64,000 nucleotides of DNA from assembly GCF_042648965.1 (NCBI RefSeq), contig NZ_JBHRYJ010000001.1, positions 186,001-250,000 of the forward strand. Direction: 5' to 3'. The notes under the pieces were generated by a model. The model saw nothing but the letters and a program-made list of their open reading frames with translations. It ran no database searches and was not told the DNA's origin. Made by a program: the position numbers and the translations under genes. This document shows, in pieces, positions 55,145-63,140 of this stretch (positions are counted from its first letter, which is position 1; every line of letters starts with the position of its first letter). This DNA comes from Ferrovibrio xuzhouensis (GTDB taxonomy: Bacteria; Pseudomonadota; Alphaproteobacteria; Ferrovibrionales; Ferrovibrionaceae).

Positions 55145-55922
55145 CCCCCGATAAACACCCGCTCCAGCAACTTCGCGATGCGGCCGAACGGCGGCCGGAT
55201 CAGGTGCAGCGGGTTGATCGGCCCGAGCGGTTCGGCGATGCCGCGGGCATGGCTGAAACGGCGGAAGCCCTCGATGCCGTGATAGGCGCCGATGCCGCTG
55301 GCGCCGACGCCGCCATCACCCGGCGGCCGACATTGCCTGAGCCGGTGAAGACAAGATGATCGAAGGGCAGGCCCGAAAAGGCCTCGGCCGCCGCGACGCC
55401 GCCCGCGATGACGGCGACGTCCTCGGGCGCGAAGGTTGCGGCGATGGCCTCGGCCAGCACGGCGTTGCAGGACGGCGTGAATTCCGAGGGCTTGATCAGC
55501 GCGCGGTTGCCGGCGGCGAGCACATCGACCAGCGGGCCGAGCGCGAGGAACAAAGGGTAGTTCCACGGCACCATGATGCCGACGACGCCGAGCGGCTGGT
55601 ACTGCACCCGGTTGCGCACCGAGAGGAATTCGATGGACGAGGCGCGGCGTTCGGGGCGCATCCAGCGCTTCAGGTGGCGCCGTGCGTGGCGGATGGCGGC
55701 AAGCGTCGGCCCGATCTCCAGCAGCAGGGTCTCGTGCCGGTTGCGGGCGCCGAAATCCTGCGCGATGGCGGCGGCAAAGCGCGCGCGGTGCTGCCGCACC
55801 ATGGCATCGAGGCGGGCCAGCCGGCCGTCGCGTTCGGCATGGTCCGGCGCCGGGGCGCGGCGGAAGGCGTCGCGCTGGCGCTGCAAGGCCGCCTGCATCC
55901 CTTCCGCCGTGGTTTCGGCCAT
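55141..55922 (-). pseudogene. internally deleted aldehyde dehydrogenase (coniferyl-aldehyde type)
   Basis: One frame carries the normal N-terminal half of an aldehyde dehydrogenase, from the start at 55922 through QPLGVVGIMVPWNYPLFLAL to FTGSGNVGRRVMA. At about 55305-55315 the sequence jumps to another frame, which supplies only the extreme C terminus (GVGASGIGAYHGIEGFRRFSHARG to the end). About 190-200 residues, including the catalytic Glu (LELGG region) and Cys, are missing. Short GGCGGC-type homology at the junction suggests a deletion. The product cannot be catalytic. Confidence 0.85.
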
Positions 55923-55970
55923 CGTTCCCTCCCCGGACCTTTGCGGTCCGGACCCATTGTCGGGCCGTGG

Positions 55971-55990
55971 ATGGCCGGGTCAAGCCCGGT
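55971..55990. repeat. palindromic interspersed element (short)
   Basis: CCGGG-TCAAG-CCCGG is a shorter copy of the same GTCA-palindrome family, in the gap between the aldehyde dehydrogenase remnant and the GGDEF gene. Confidence 0.6.
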
Positions 55991-56183
55991 CCTGACGACA
56001 GGGATTATGGGCGGCTGATGGGGGATACCGGCGCTGGCGCGATTGGCCGGTGGTAACCAGCCAGGGCGCAAAACACGCAAGGATGGCATTGCCCCGGCGT
56101 GAAGACGTCGTCAGAATGGGCATCCTGTGACCGTGCGGTGATCTGTGCCGCCCGGTCGCACAATAATCTGCGGAGCCCGCCCG

Positions 56184-56774
56184 ATGACCGCCACCGATTC
56201 TCCCGCCGTTGCGGCGCCGCCCCCCGAGGCGGCCAGCGAGGCGGAAACCCGGCTGTACCACAGCGCGACGCGCGACAGCCTGACCGGGCTGCCGAACCGG
56301 CATTATTTCCGCGAGGCGGCCGAACGCGCCCTGCTGCTGGCCGGCCGGCAGCAGAGCCCGGTCACCGTGCTGGCGGTGGATGTCGACGATTTCGACGGGC
56401 TGATCGCGCAGCACGGCCAGCCGCTGGCCGATGCGGTGGTGCAAAGGCTGGCGGTGCTGCTGGAAGACCGCTTCCGCCGCAGCGACCTGATCGCGCGGCT
56501 GTTCGGTGCCTCGTTTGCCGTGCTGCTGCCCGGCGCCGGCCATCGCAACGCGCGGCTGCTGGCCGAGAACCTGCGCGCCGCGGTGGAGGCCGATGCCGGC
56601 GCGGACGGCAACGGGACCGGCGACGACGCCACGCTGCCGCGGATCACCGTCAGCGTCGGCCTCGCGGTGGCGGCGCCCGACAACCAGGCGGCGCTCGACC
56701 CGCTGCTCGATCTTGCCGACGACGCGCTGCGCGCCGCCAAGGCGGCCGGCCGCAACCGGGTGACCGAGGCGTGA
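56184..56774 (+). CDS. degenerate GGDEF-domain protein
   Basis: This 196-residue protein is essentially one GGDEF domain. DSLTGLPNRHYF at residues 31-42 and the C-terminal ADDALRAAKAAGRNRV are typical. However, the catalytic loop GGDEF is replaced by FGASF (residues 107-111), and the metal/substrate segment is VDVDDFDGLIAQHGQPLAD instead of the usual DxDxFKxxND-GHxxGD. It should not make cyclic di-GMP and may be a sensor or scaffold. ATG 56184 gives MTATDSPAV; a GTG or ATG further upstream is less likely. Confidence 0.85.
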   Translation: MTATDSPAVAAPPPEAASEAETRLYHSATRDSLTGLPNRHYFREAAERALLLAGRQQSPVTVLAVDVDDFDGLIAQHGQPLADAVVQRLAVLLEDRFRRSDLIARLFGASFAVLLPGAGHRNARLLAENLRAAVEADAGADGNGTGDDATLPRITVSVGLAVAAPDNQAALDPLLDLADDALRAAKAAGRNRVTEA

Positions 56775-56792
56775 AGGCCTGAGTTTACCGGA

Positions 56793-57050
56793 TCAGAACT
56801 TGCGGGCGGCGACGATCAGCGCGTCGATGCTGGCCTCGCCGAGGCTGCGCATCGCCTCCAGCCGGTGCAGCCCGGCGACCAGCACATAGCGCTTCTGCGC
56901 CTCGTCGCGGCGCACCTGGATGGGGATTTTCAGGCCGCCCTCGCCGACGATCTGGTCGGCCAGCGCCGCCACCTTCGCCGGGTCGAGCTGGCCCTTGAAC
57001 TTGGCCGGCACGTAGATCTCGGCGATTTTCACCGGAATGGGCTTCATCAT
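56793..57050 (-). CDS. small ParB/Srx-like N-terminal domain protein
   Basis: This 85-residue protein matches only the ParB N-terminal (ParBc) nuclease/CTPase-like domain: KVAALADQIVGEGGLKIPIQVRR followed by YVLVAGLHRLEAMRSLG, where GxHR aligns with the GERR-type signature of ParB. It lacks the HTH and dimerisation domains of a partition protein and has no parA neighbour. A stand-alone regulatory or enzymatic role is possible but unknown. The start follows GAAGCCC weakly. Confidence 0.8.
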   Translation of the reverse strand: MMKPIPVKIAEIYVPAKFKGQLDPAKVAALADQIVGEGGLKIPIQVRRDEAQKRYVLVAGLHRLEAMRSLGEASIDALIVAARKF

Positions 57051-57303
57051 CGGGCGCGACTCCAGCGGCGGGGCCCCATCCTCGCATGGCCCGCGGCCGG
57101 GCGGGAGAGCCGGGAGCGGGAGGGAAGCCCGGCCGGCGGTCCGGGGGCGGCCCCGGACTCATGTCCGTTTTTTAACTGGACAACACCCGGACCGCGGGTT
57201 TTAATCCGCCCCGTTACCCAACCGACAATCCGAAATCCGCGCCGCCGTCGTCACCCCCGGCCCGCCAGACCCGTACGCAGAATCCGTACAGGGGAGCTGA
57301 GCC

Positions 57304-58005
57304 ATGGACCGTTTGCTGCCGATTTCCACCCGCGTCTTCGCTGCCCGGCGCGCCCGCGCGGTCGCCCGCGCGCTGCCCACCGCCGCGCCGGTCTGGCAGA
57401 TGCTGGCCATCCTGCTGCTCGGCGCCGCCCTGCTGCTCGCCGGCCTGCTCGGTGCCGGGGCCGCCCGCGCCGACAGCCGGCTGCTCGACCAGGCCCGCCG
57501 CGGCGACGTCACCGCGGCCGAGCTGCTCGCCGCGCAATACGAGACCGGCGGCGGCATGCGCCAGAGCTACAGCGAGGCCGCCTACTGGTATGGCCGCGCC
57601 GCCCAGGCCGGCAGCCGCTCGGCGCAATTCTCCTATGGCCAGTTCCTCGAGACCGGCACCGGCCTGGTCAAGGACGAGGCCGCCGCGGCGCGCTGGTACC
57701 TGAAGGCCACCCTGCAGGGCCACGCCGGCGCCGCCGTCAACCTGGCCGGCCAGCTCGCCACCGGGCGCGGCGTGCAGCATGACCCGCTGGCCGCCTACAG
57801 CCTGCTGCTGCGCGCCAGGCAGTTCCGCGGCCAGGAGTCGATGCAGCCGACGGTCGACGCCAATCTCGCCGCCATCGGCGAGGCGCTGAGCGGTGCGCAG
57901 CGCAAGGCGGCGACCCCGCTCGACCCCGCCCATCTGGAGCTTGCGGCCGGCGCCCAGGGTCATGCGGCGGGCGGCACCGCCGTCGCCGCACGCCCCGCGC
58001 ATTAA
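57304..58005 (+). CDS. Sel1-repeat (tetratrico-like) exported protein
   Basis: This 233-residue protein has a hydrophobic N-terminal segment (residues 30-55), probably a signal anchor or signal peptide ending near ARADSR, then Sel1-like repeats: GGGMRQSYSEAAYWYGRAAQAGS, TGTGLVKDEAAAARWYLKATLQG and TGRGVQHDPLAAYSLLLRARQ. Such proteins act as scaffolds in envelope or signalling complexes. The C terminus is Ala-rich. AGGGGAGCTGAGCC precedes the ATG. Its stop codon directly abuts the convergent greB stop. Confidence 0.87.
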   Translation: MDRLLPISTRVFAARRARAVARALPTAAPVWQMLAILLLGAALLLAGLLGAGAARADSRLLDQARRGDVTAAELLAAQYETGGGMRQSYSEAAYWYGRAAQAGSRSAQFSYGQFLETGTGLVKDEAAAARWYLKATLQGHAGAAVNLAGQLATGRGVQHDPLAAYSLLLRARQFRGQESMQPTVDANLAAIGEALSGAQRKAATPLDPAHLELAAGAQGHAAGGTAVAARPAH

Positions 58006-58563
58006 TCAGTCACTGTAGGAAATCTTCACAACCTCGATCTGCTCGATGCCCTGCGGCGTGCGCAGGTCGACCACGTCGCCTTCGCGCGCCTTCAGGAGCG
58101 CGCGGGCGACCGGCGCGATCCAGCTGATCTCGCCCTGCTCCAGCCGCGCCTCGTCGATGCCGACGATGCGGACGCGGCGCTGCTGGTCATGCTGGTCGAT
58201 GTAGGTGACGGTGGCGCCGAAAAACACCTGGGCGCGGTTCTTCTGCAGCGCCGGATCGACCACCTCGGCGATCTCCAGCCGCTTCAGCAGGAAGCGGAGG
58301 CGGCGGTCGATCTCGCGCAGGCGCTTCTTGCCGTAGAGATAGTCGCCGTTCTCGCTGCGGTCGCCGTTGCCGGCGGCCCAGGAGACGATCTCGACCACCC
58401 TGGGCCGCTCGACGGTCTTGAGCTGCTTCAGCTCGGCCTGCAGCCGCGCCAGCCCTGCCGGCGTGATGTAGTTTTTCGCGCCGGCCGGGATCGCCGGCGC
58501 CGCATCCTCATCCGGCCCGTCGTCGATGTCGGCGTCGGTCTCTCTGGTGAAGGCCTTGCTCAT
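58006..58563 (-). CDS. greB: transcription elongation factor GreB
   Basis: GreB rescues backtracked RNA polymerase by stimulating cleavage of the nascent RNA. The 185-residue protein has an acidic N-terminal extension, the coiled-coil domain (LARLQAELKQLKTVERPRVVEIVSWAAGNGDRSENGDYLYGKKRL) with the acidic tip residues in GDRSENGDY, and the C-terminal FKBP-like domain (GISWIAPVARALL-type segment SWIAPVARALLKA). The segment EIVSWAAGNGDRSENGDYLY favours GreB over GreA. The two convergent stops touch. Confidence 0.93.
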   Translation of the reverse strand: MSKAFTRETDADIDDGPDEDAAPAIPAGAKNYITPAGLARLQAELKQLKTVERPRVVEIVSWAAGNGDRSENGDYLYGKKRLREIDRRLRFLLKRLEIAEVVDPALQKNRAQVFFGATVTYIDQHDQQRRVRIVGIDEARLEQGEISWIAPVARALLKAREGDVVDLRTPQGIEQIEVVKISYSD

Positions 58564-58637
58564 GGTCTGCAGCTTATCATACTTGTCATGCCCGGGCCCA
58601 AGGAGTGCCTTTCCGGCCGGGCATCCCATTTAATGGG

Positions 58638-58660
58638 ACCCGCGGATCAAGTCCGCGGGT
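58638..58660. repeat. palindromic interspersed element at the DUF188 gene start
   Basis: ACCCGCGGA-TCAAG-TCCGCGGGT followed by GAC is a further member of the GTCA-palindrome family. It ends only 8 nt before the ATG of the DUF188 gene and so occupies its untranslated leader. It could fold in the mRNA and affect initiation. Confidence 0.75.
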
Positions 58661-58668
58661 GACGGACA

Positions 58669-59142
58669 ATGGATACTGCCCGCGTGCCCATTCTCTATAT
58701 CGATGCCGACGCCTGCCCGGTGAAGGACGAATGCTACCGCGTCGCCGAACGCCACGGGGTGGATATCGTCGTGGTGGCCAATGCCTGGCTGGCGAGCGTG
58801 CCGCGGGTCGGCTGGATCCGCCAGGTCACCGTGGGCGACGGGCTGGATGCCGCCGACGACTGGATCGCCGAGCATGCCGGCCCGGGCGACGTGGTGGTGA
58901 CGGCGGATGTGCCGCTGGCCGGGCGCTGCGTGAAGACCGGCGCCACCGTGCTGGCCCCGAACGGCCGCGGCTTCACGGCAGACAGCATCGGCATGGACCT
59001 GGCCGTGCGCAACCTGATGACCGACCTGCGGGCGGCCAGTCCCACGGAACGGGTCGGCGGCGGGCCCCGGCCATTTTCGCAGAAGGACCGCTCGGCGTTT
59101 CTGCAGGCCCTGCACGAGGCCCTTGTAAAACTGAAGCGATAA
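58669..59142 (+). CDS. DUF188 family protein (YaiI/YqxD-like)
   Basis: This 157-residue cytoplasmic protein is of the YaiI/YqxD family, whose function is not known although the fold is PIN/NYN-nuclease-like. ILYIDADACPVKDECYR at the start carries the acidic cluster, DDWIAEHAGPGDVVVTADVPLAGRCV is the second motif, and the C terminus is FSQKDRSAFLQALHEAL. The ATG is chosen; a GTG five codons downstream is possible because the palindrome lies so near. Confidence 0.92.
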   Translation: MDTARVPILYIDADACPVKDECYRVAERHGVDIVVVANAWLASVPRVGWIRQVTVGDGLDAADDWIAEHAGPGDVVVTADVPLAGRCVKTGATVLAPNGRGFTADSIGMDLAVRNLMTDLRAASPTERVGGGPRPFSQKDRSAFLQALHEALVKLKR

Positions 59143-59146
59143 TCCG

Positions 59147-59386
59147 TCAGAGCTGGTTGGCGGACCGGCTGATGGTCTTGATCGGGCCGCGCGGGCGGCC
59201 GGATTTCGCGGCGATGTCGCGGTCCTGCGCCTCGATATAGGCCTTGGCGGCATCGTCGCCCTCGAAGCCGCCGAGCAGGTCGGCCGGCACCCGGCGGTTC
59301 GAGGTCTGGCTGCCATCCTGGTAGATCACGTCGAACATGATCACCGTGGCATTGGGGTTCTGTCGTTTCTTGGCGGTCTTGGCCAT
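59147..59386 (-). CDS. conserved hypothetical protein, 79 residues
   Basis: This small soluble protein has a basic N terminus (MAKTAKKRQNPNATV), a short beta-rich middle (MFDVIYQDGSQTSNRRVP) and a mixed C-terminal tail (KAYIEAQDRDIAAKSGRPRG). No domain is recognised. CAGGAGTACCTCCC before the ATG is a strong ribosome-binding site. It ends the small-gene cluster downstream of the cold-shock gene and is convergent with the DUF188 gene. Confidence 0.8.
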   Translation of the reverse strand: MAKTAKKRQNPNATVIMFDVIYQDGSQTSNRRVPADLLGGFEGDDAAKAYIEAQDRDIAAKSGRPRGPIKTISRSANQL

Positions 59387-59432
59387 GGGAGGTACTCCTG
59401 TACGGCGGACGGGGACGGCACGGCGCGGTGGC

Positions 59433-59648
59433 TCAGGCCTCGCCCGCAGCCGGGCTGCTCCCGGAGTCAACGGACCCGGTGCCGGTCTCGCCGTCGGCCT
59501 CGCCGCTGCCGTCCGGGGCATCGGGGTCCCGCTCGGCCTTGCGGCGCTCGGATTCCTCCTGCCGCTTCTGCAGCTTTTCCTGCTTCTTCTGTTCCTTGGC
59601 GCGATTGCGCTCGGCGCGCTGCTGGTTGTAGTTCGGCTTGAAAGCCAT
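59433..59648 (-). CDS. highly charged small hypothetical protein
   Basis: This 71-residue, mostly helical protein is rich in Lys, Arg, Glu and Gln (RNRAKEQKKQEKLQKRQEES) and ends in an acidic Gly/Ser tail. It resembles small RNA- or ribosome-associated charged proteins in composition only. GGGAGGATGTC before the ATG is a good ribosome-binding site. It lies 46 nt upstream of the 79-residue gene on the same strand and downstream of the cold-shock gene. Confidence 0.8.
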   Translation of the reverse strand: MAFKPNYNQQRAERNRAKEQKKQEKLQKRQEESERRKAERDPDAPDGSGEADGETGTGSVDSGSSPAAGEA

Positions 59649-59688
59649 GACATCCTCCCGGGACAGCCGATCGAAGATCGGAAAAGCG

Positions 59689-59715
59689 AAAGGGGCACCC
59701 GTCGCCGGATGCCCC
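59689..59715 (-). terminator. terminator downstream of the cold-shock gene
   Basis: On the minus strand, GGGGCATCCG and CGGGTGCCCC form a 10-bp stem (one G-T pair) around the loop GCGA, followed by TTTCGCTTTTCC. It lies 26 nt after the cold-shock stop and separates that gene from the two small genes beyond. Confidence 0.75.
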
Positions 59716-59740
59716 CTCGCGGAATGCTGAAACCTGCAGC

Positions 59741-59950
59741 TTACAGCGGCTTCAGGTTCACGGCCGAGGTCTTGCCGCGCTTCGGGTCGCGCTGTTCCTC
59801 GAACTGCACCTTCTGGCCCTCGTCCAGGCCGGCGAGGCCCGAACGCTGCACGGCGGAGATATGGACGAACACGTCCGCGCCGCCGGCTTCCGGCTGAATG
59901 AACCCATAACCCTTGGTGCCGTTAAACCACTTCACAGTACCGACAGCCAT
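59741..59950 (-). CDS. cold-shock protein, CspA family
   Basis: This 69-residue single cold-shock domain protein has both RNA-binding motifs: KWFNGTKGYGFIQPE (RNP1 region) and DVFVHIS (RNP2). It binds single-stranded nucleic acid and acts as an RNA chaperone. The start is MAVGTVKW, the normal family beginning; upstream in-frame codons belong to the 5' leader. The mRNA leader is long, as is usual for csp genes. Confidence 0.96.
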   Translation of the reverse strand: MAVGTVKWFNGTKGYGFIQPEAGGADVFVHISAVQRSGLAGLDEGQKVQFEEQRDPKRGKTSAVNLKPL

Positions 59951-60153
59951 TGCTGTATCCTTCTCTTCTTCGGGTTGGCGGCACCCGGGATTGGTGTACC
60001 GCATCAGACTATGTCCAGGAGTAGCGGGGTCTGGACATCCAGGGTCTGAAAACCCGTGGAGCAGGCAGGCCGGCAGTCCGTCTAGAATGACAGGTCAGAA
60101 GATAGGGGTTTTTACGCCGCGATCAAGTCCCGGGCCGGACGATCCGTGGTGAC

Positions 60154-60184
60154 AAAAACGGCCCGGGACGGAAATCCCGGGCCG
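60154..60184 (-). terminator. rho-independent terminator of the pnt operon
   Basis: CGGCCCGGGA and TCCCGGGCCG form a perfect 10-bp stem with a 6-nt loop, and on the minus strand TTTTT follows directly. It lies 22 nt after the pntB stop. Confidence 0.9.
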
Positions 60185-60206
60185 CTTGCATACAAACAAT
60201 TGCCGG

Positions 60207-61601
60207 TCAGAGACCCTTGACGATGTCCTCGACCATCTTCTTGGCGTCGGCCAGCAGCATCATCGTGTTGTCCTTGTAGAACAGGTCGTTGTCGATGCCG
60301 GCATAGCCCGACGCCATCGAGCGCTTGACGAACAGCACGGTCTTGGCCTTGTCGACATCGAGGATCGGCATGCCGTAGATCGGGCTTTTCGGATCGTCGC
60401 GGGCGGCCGGGTTGGTCACGTCGTTGGCGCCGATCACGAAGGCGACGTCGGCGGTCTGGAACTCGGAGTTGATCTCCTCCAGCTCGAACACCTCGTCATA
60501 GGGCACATTGGCCTCGGCCAGCAGTACGTTCATGTGGCCGGGCATGCGGCCGGCCACCGGATGGATGGCGTATTTCACTTCCACGCCCTCCTCCTTCAGC
60601 TTGTCGCCCATCTCGCGCAGCGCATGCTGGGCCTGGCTGACCGCCATGCCGTAGCCCGGCACGATGATCACCTTGCCGGCATTCTTCATGATGAAGGCGG
60701 CGTCGTCGGCCGAGCCCTTCTTGTAGGGCCGGTCGACCTTGTCGCCGGCCGCCGCACCGCCCGAATCGCCGCCAAAGCCGCCAAGAATGACGTTGAACAG
60801 CGAGCGGTTCATGCCCTTGCACATGATGTAGGACAGGATTGCGCCCGACGAGCCGACCAGCGCGCCGGTGACGATCAGCGCCGGGTTCTGCAGGGTGAAG
60901 CCGATGCCGGCGGCCGCCCAGCCGGAATAGCTGTTCAGCATCGAGACGACGACGGGCATGTCGGCGCCGCCGATCGGGATGATGATGGTGAAGCCGACGA
61001 CTAGCGACAGGGCGATCACCGCCCAGAACAGCTCGTGGGTCGGGTTGAAGCAGAAGGCGACGATCAGCGCGAAGATCACCAGGCCGATCAGGGCATTCAG
61101 CGCATGCTGGCCCCTGAAGATCACCGGGCTGCCCGACACCAGGCCCTGCAGCTTGGCGAAGGCGACCAGCGAGCCCGAGAAGGTGATGATGCCGATGACG
61201 ACGCCGAGCGACATCTCGACCCGGCTGCCGACCTTGATCACCCCGTCATGCAGGATGCCGTAGGGCTCCGGGTTGTAGAAGGCGGCCGCCGCGACCAGCA
61301 CGGCGGCGAGGCCGACCAGGCTGTGCATGGCGGCGACCAGCTGCGGCATCGCCGTCATCTGGATGCGCCGCGCCAGCACGGCGCCGATCGAGCCGCCGAT
61401 CACCAGCGCGATCACCACGAAGACGATGGTGCCCGACAGGTCGCCGAGATTGGCGATGGTGGTCAGGATGGCAATCGCCATGCCGACCATGCCGTAGGTG
61501 TTGCCCTTGCGGCTGGTTTCCGGCGACGACAGGCCGCGCAAAGCCAGGATGAACAGCACCGAGCTGACGAGATAGAGCAGCGCAGTCAGTTGGATGGGCA
61601 T
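60207..61601 (-). CDS. pntB: NAD(P) transhydrogenase subunit beta
   Basis: PntB is the membrane subunit with the NADP(H)-binding domain III of proton-translocating transhydrogenase, which makes NADPH from NADH using the proton gradient. The 464-residue protein has about nine helices, then domain III with VIIVPGYGMAVSQAQHA, GHMNVLLAEANVPYDEVFELEEINSEF, VIGANDVTNPAA and VFVKRSMASGYAGIDNDLFY. It is the last gene of the three-gene pnt operon (13-nt gap) and is followed by a terminator. Confidence 0.97.
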   Translation of the reverse strand: MPIQLTALLYLVSSVLFILALRGLSSPETSRKGNTYGMVGMAIAILTTIANLGDLSGTIVFVVIALVIGGSIGAVLARRIQMTAMPQLVAAMHSLVGLAAVLVAAAAFYNPEPYGILHDGVIKVGSRVEMSLGVVIGIITFSGSLVAFAKLQGLVSGSPVIFRGQHALNALIGLVIFALIVAFCFNPTHELFWAVIALSLVVGFTIIIPIGGADMPVVVSMLNSYSGWAAAGIGFTLQNPALIVTGALVGSSGAILSYIMCKGMNRSLFNVILGGFGGDSGGAAAGDKVDRPYKKGSADDAAFIMKNAGKVIIVPGYGMAVSQAQHALREMGDKLKEEGVEVKYAIHPVAGRMPGHMNVLLAEANVPYDEVFELEEINSEFQTADVAFVIGANDVTNPAARDDPKSPIYGMPILDVDKAKTVLFVKRSMASGYAGIDNDLFYKDNTMMLLADAKKMVEDIVKGL

Positions 61602-61614
61602 GGCTGCGGGCTCC

Positions 61615-61914
61615 TCACTTCTTTTCTTTTTTCTTGTACATCGCCAGCATGCGCTGGGTGACGAGGAAGCCGCCGAAGATGTTGACCGAGACCAGCACGA
61701 TGGCGAGCAGGCCGAAGATCTTCGAGGCGTTGAACTCCGGCGAGGCGCCGGCGGCGATCAGCGCGCCGACCACGATCACCGAGGAGATCGCGTTGGTCAC
61801 CGACATCAGCGGCGTATGCAGGGCCGGAGTGACGCTCCACACCACGTAATAGCCGACGAAGCAGGCCAGCACGAAGATCGAGAGCAGCGAGAAGAAGGAA
61901 TAGACCTCGGCCAT
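61615..61914 (-). CDS. pntAB: NAD(P) transhydrogenase subunit alpha 2
   Basis: This is the separate membrane part of the alpha subunit (4TM PntAB) found in alphaproteobacteria such as Rhodospirillum. The 99-residue protein has three to four helices (FFSLLSIFVLACFVGYYVVW, AISSVIVVGALIAAG, IFGLLAIVLVSVNIFGGFLV) and a Lys-rich end. It lies 2 nt after pntAA and 13 nt before pntB. The start is MAEVYSFF. Confidence 0.95.
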   Translation of the reverse strand: MAEVYSFFSLLSIFVLACFVGYYVVWSVTPALHTPLMSVTNAISSVIVVGALIAAGASPEFNASKIFGLLAIVLVSVNIFGGFLVTQRMLAMYKKKEKK

Positions 61915-61916
61915 GG

Positions 61917-63068
61917 TTACGCCCCCTCTTTCAGCATGGGATGCACGACGGCACCGTCTTTGGCCACGCAGGTGCCGGTGACGGTCTCGTCCTCGAAGTT
62001 GAACCTGAAGGTCTGGCCGTCCTTGTCCCAGTGCGGCGACAGGAAGTTCCACAGGTTCTTGGCGAACAGGTTCGACGCATCGACCGGCACGCGGCTCGGA
62101 TAGTTGGTATAGCCGACGACGCGGACGCCGTTGACGTCGACCACCTGGTCGGGCTTCGACAGCGGGCAGTTGCCGCCGGATTCGACGGCGAGATCGATGA
62201 TCACCGAACCCGGGCGCATGGTCTTCACCATCTCCTCGGTCACCAGCACCGGGGCGGCGCGACCGGGGATCAGCGCGGTGGTGATGATGATGTCCTGCTT
62301 CTTCACCGTCTCGGCGATCAGCGCGGCCTGCTTGGCCTTGTATTCCGCCGACATTTCCTTGGCGTAGCCGCCCGCCGTCTGTGAGGCGCGGGCCTCCTCG
62401 TCATCGACCCAGACGAACTTGCCGCCGAGGCTCTCGACCTGCTCCTTGGTGGCCGGACGCACGTCGGTGGCCGAGACCACGGCGCCGAGGCGTTTTGCCG
62501 TCGCAATGGCCTGGAGTCCCGCCACGCCGACGCCCATGATGAAGACGCGGGCCGGCGCGATGGTGCCGGCCGAGGTCATCATCATCGGGAAGGCGCGGCC
62601 GAAATGCTGCGCGGCATCGAGCACCGACTTGTAGCCGGCGAGGTTCGACTGCGAGGACAGGATGTCCATCGACTGCGCGCGGGTGATACGCGGCATCAGT
62701 TCCATGGAAAACGCGGTGATGCCGGCGGCGGCATAGGCCTTGACCTGGTCGCGCTGCTGCAGCGCCTGCAGGCCGGCGACCAGCACGGCGCCCTTTTTCA
62801 GCAGCGCCAGTTCGTCATTGCCCTCGGCGGCAGTCATCGGCCGCTGCACCTTGAGCACCATATCGGCATCGCCGACGGCCGCCCTGGCATCGGGCGCGAT
62901 CTGCGCCCCCATGGCGATGTACTGGTCGTCGGGAATGTCGGAAGCCAGGCCGGCGCCGGTCTCGATCACGACCGTGCAGCCCAGCCCGGCGAATTTCTTC
63001 GCCGTCTCGGGCGAGATGGCGACACGCTTTTCGCCCGCGCGCCGCTCCTTCGGAATACCGATTTTCAT
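61917..63068 (-). CDS. pntAA: NAD(P) transhydrogenase subunit alpha 1
   Basis: This 383-residue cytoplasmic NAD(H)-binding domain I of transhydrogenase is related to alanine dehydrogenase. It starts MKIGIPKERRAGEKRVAISP, and the NAD motif is VFIMGVGVAGLQAIATAKRLGA. SAGTIAPARV and the loop QTAGGYAKEMSAEYKAKQ are family features. It leads the pnt operon. The length is typical of the soluble alpha 1 subunit, without the membrane helices that are encoded next. Confidence 0.97.
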   Translation of the reverse strand: MKIGIPKERRAGEKRVAISPETAKKFAGLGCTVVIETGAGLASDIPDDQYIAMGAQIAPDARAAVGDADMVLKVQRPMTAAEGNDELALLKKGAVLVAGLQALQQRDQVKAYAAAGITAFSMELMPRITRAQSMDILSSQSNLAGYKSVLDAAQHFGRAFPMMMTSAGTIAPARVFIMGVGVAGLQAIATAKRLGAVVSATDVRPATKEQVESLGGKFVWVDDEEARASQTAGGYAKEMSAEYKAKQAALIAETVKKQDIIITTALIPGRAAPVLVTEEMVKTMRPGSVIIDLAVESGGNCPLSKPDQVVDVNGVRVVGYTNYPSRVPVDASNLFAKNLWNFLSPHWDKDGQTFRFNFEDETVTGTCVAKDGAVVHPMLKEGA

Positions 63069-63140
63069 GCTGCTCCCCCCTCAAGGCCTGTTCGGATCAT
63101 GCCGGCCGCACACACCTTGCGGCGGCGGGCCGCCGCGGGG

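Noticed and set aside
57151..57172. A short CGGAC/GTCCG hairpin followed by TTTTTT
   Set aside because: The stem is only five base pairs and no plus-strand gene ends close by; it could be chance in the ParB-like gene's upstream region.
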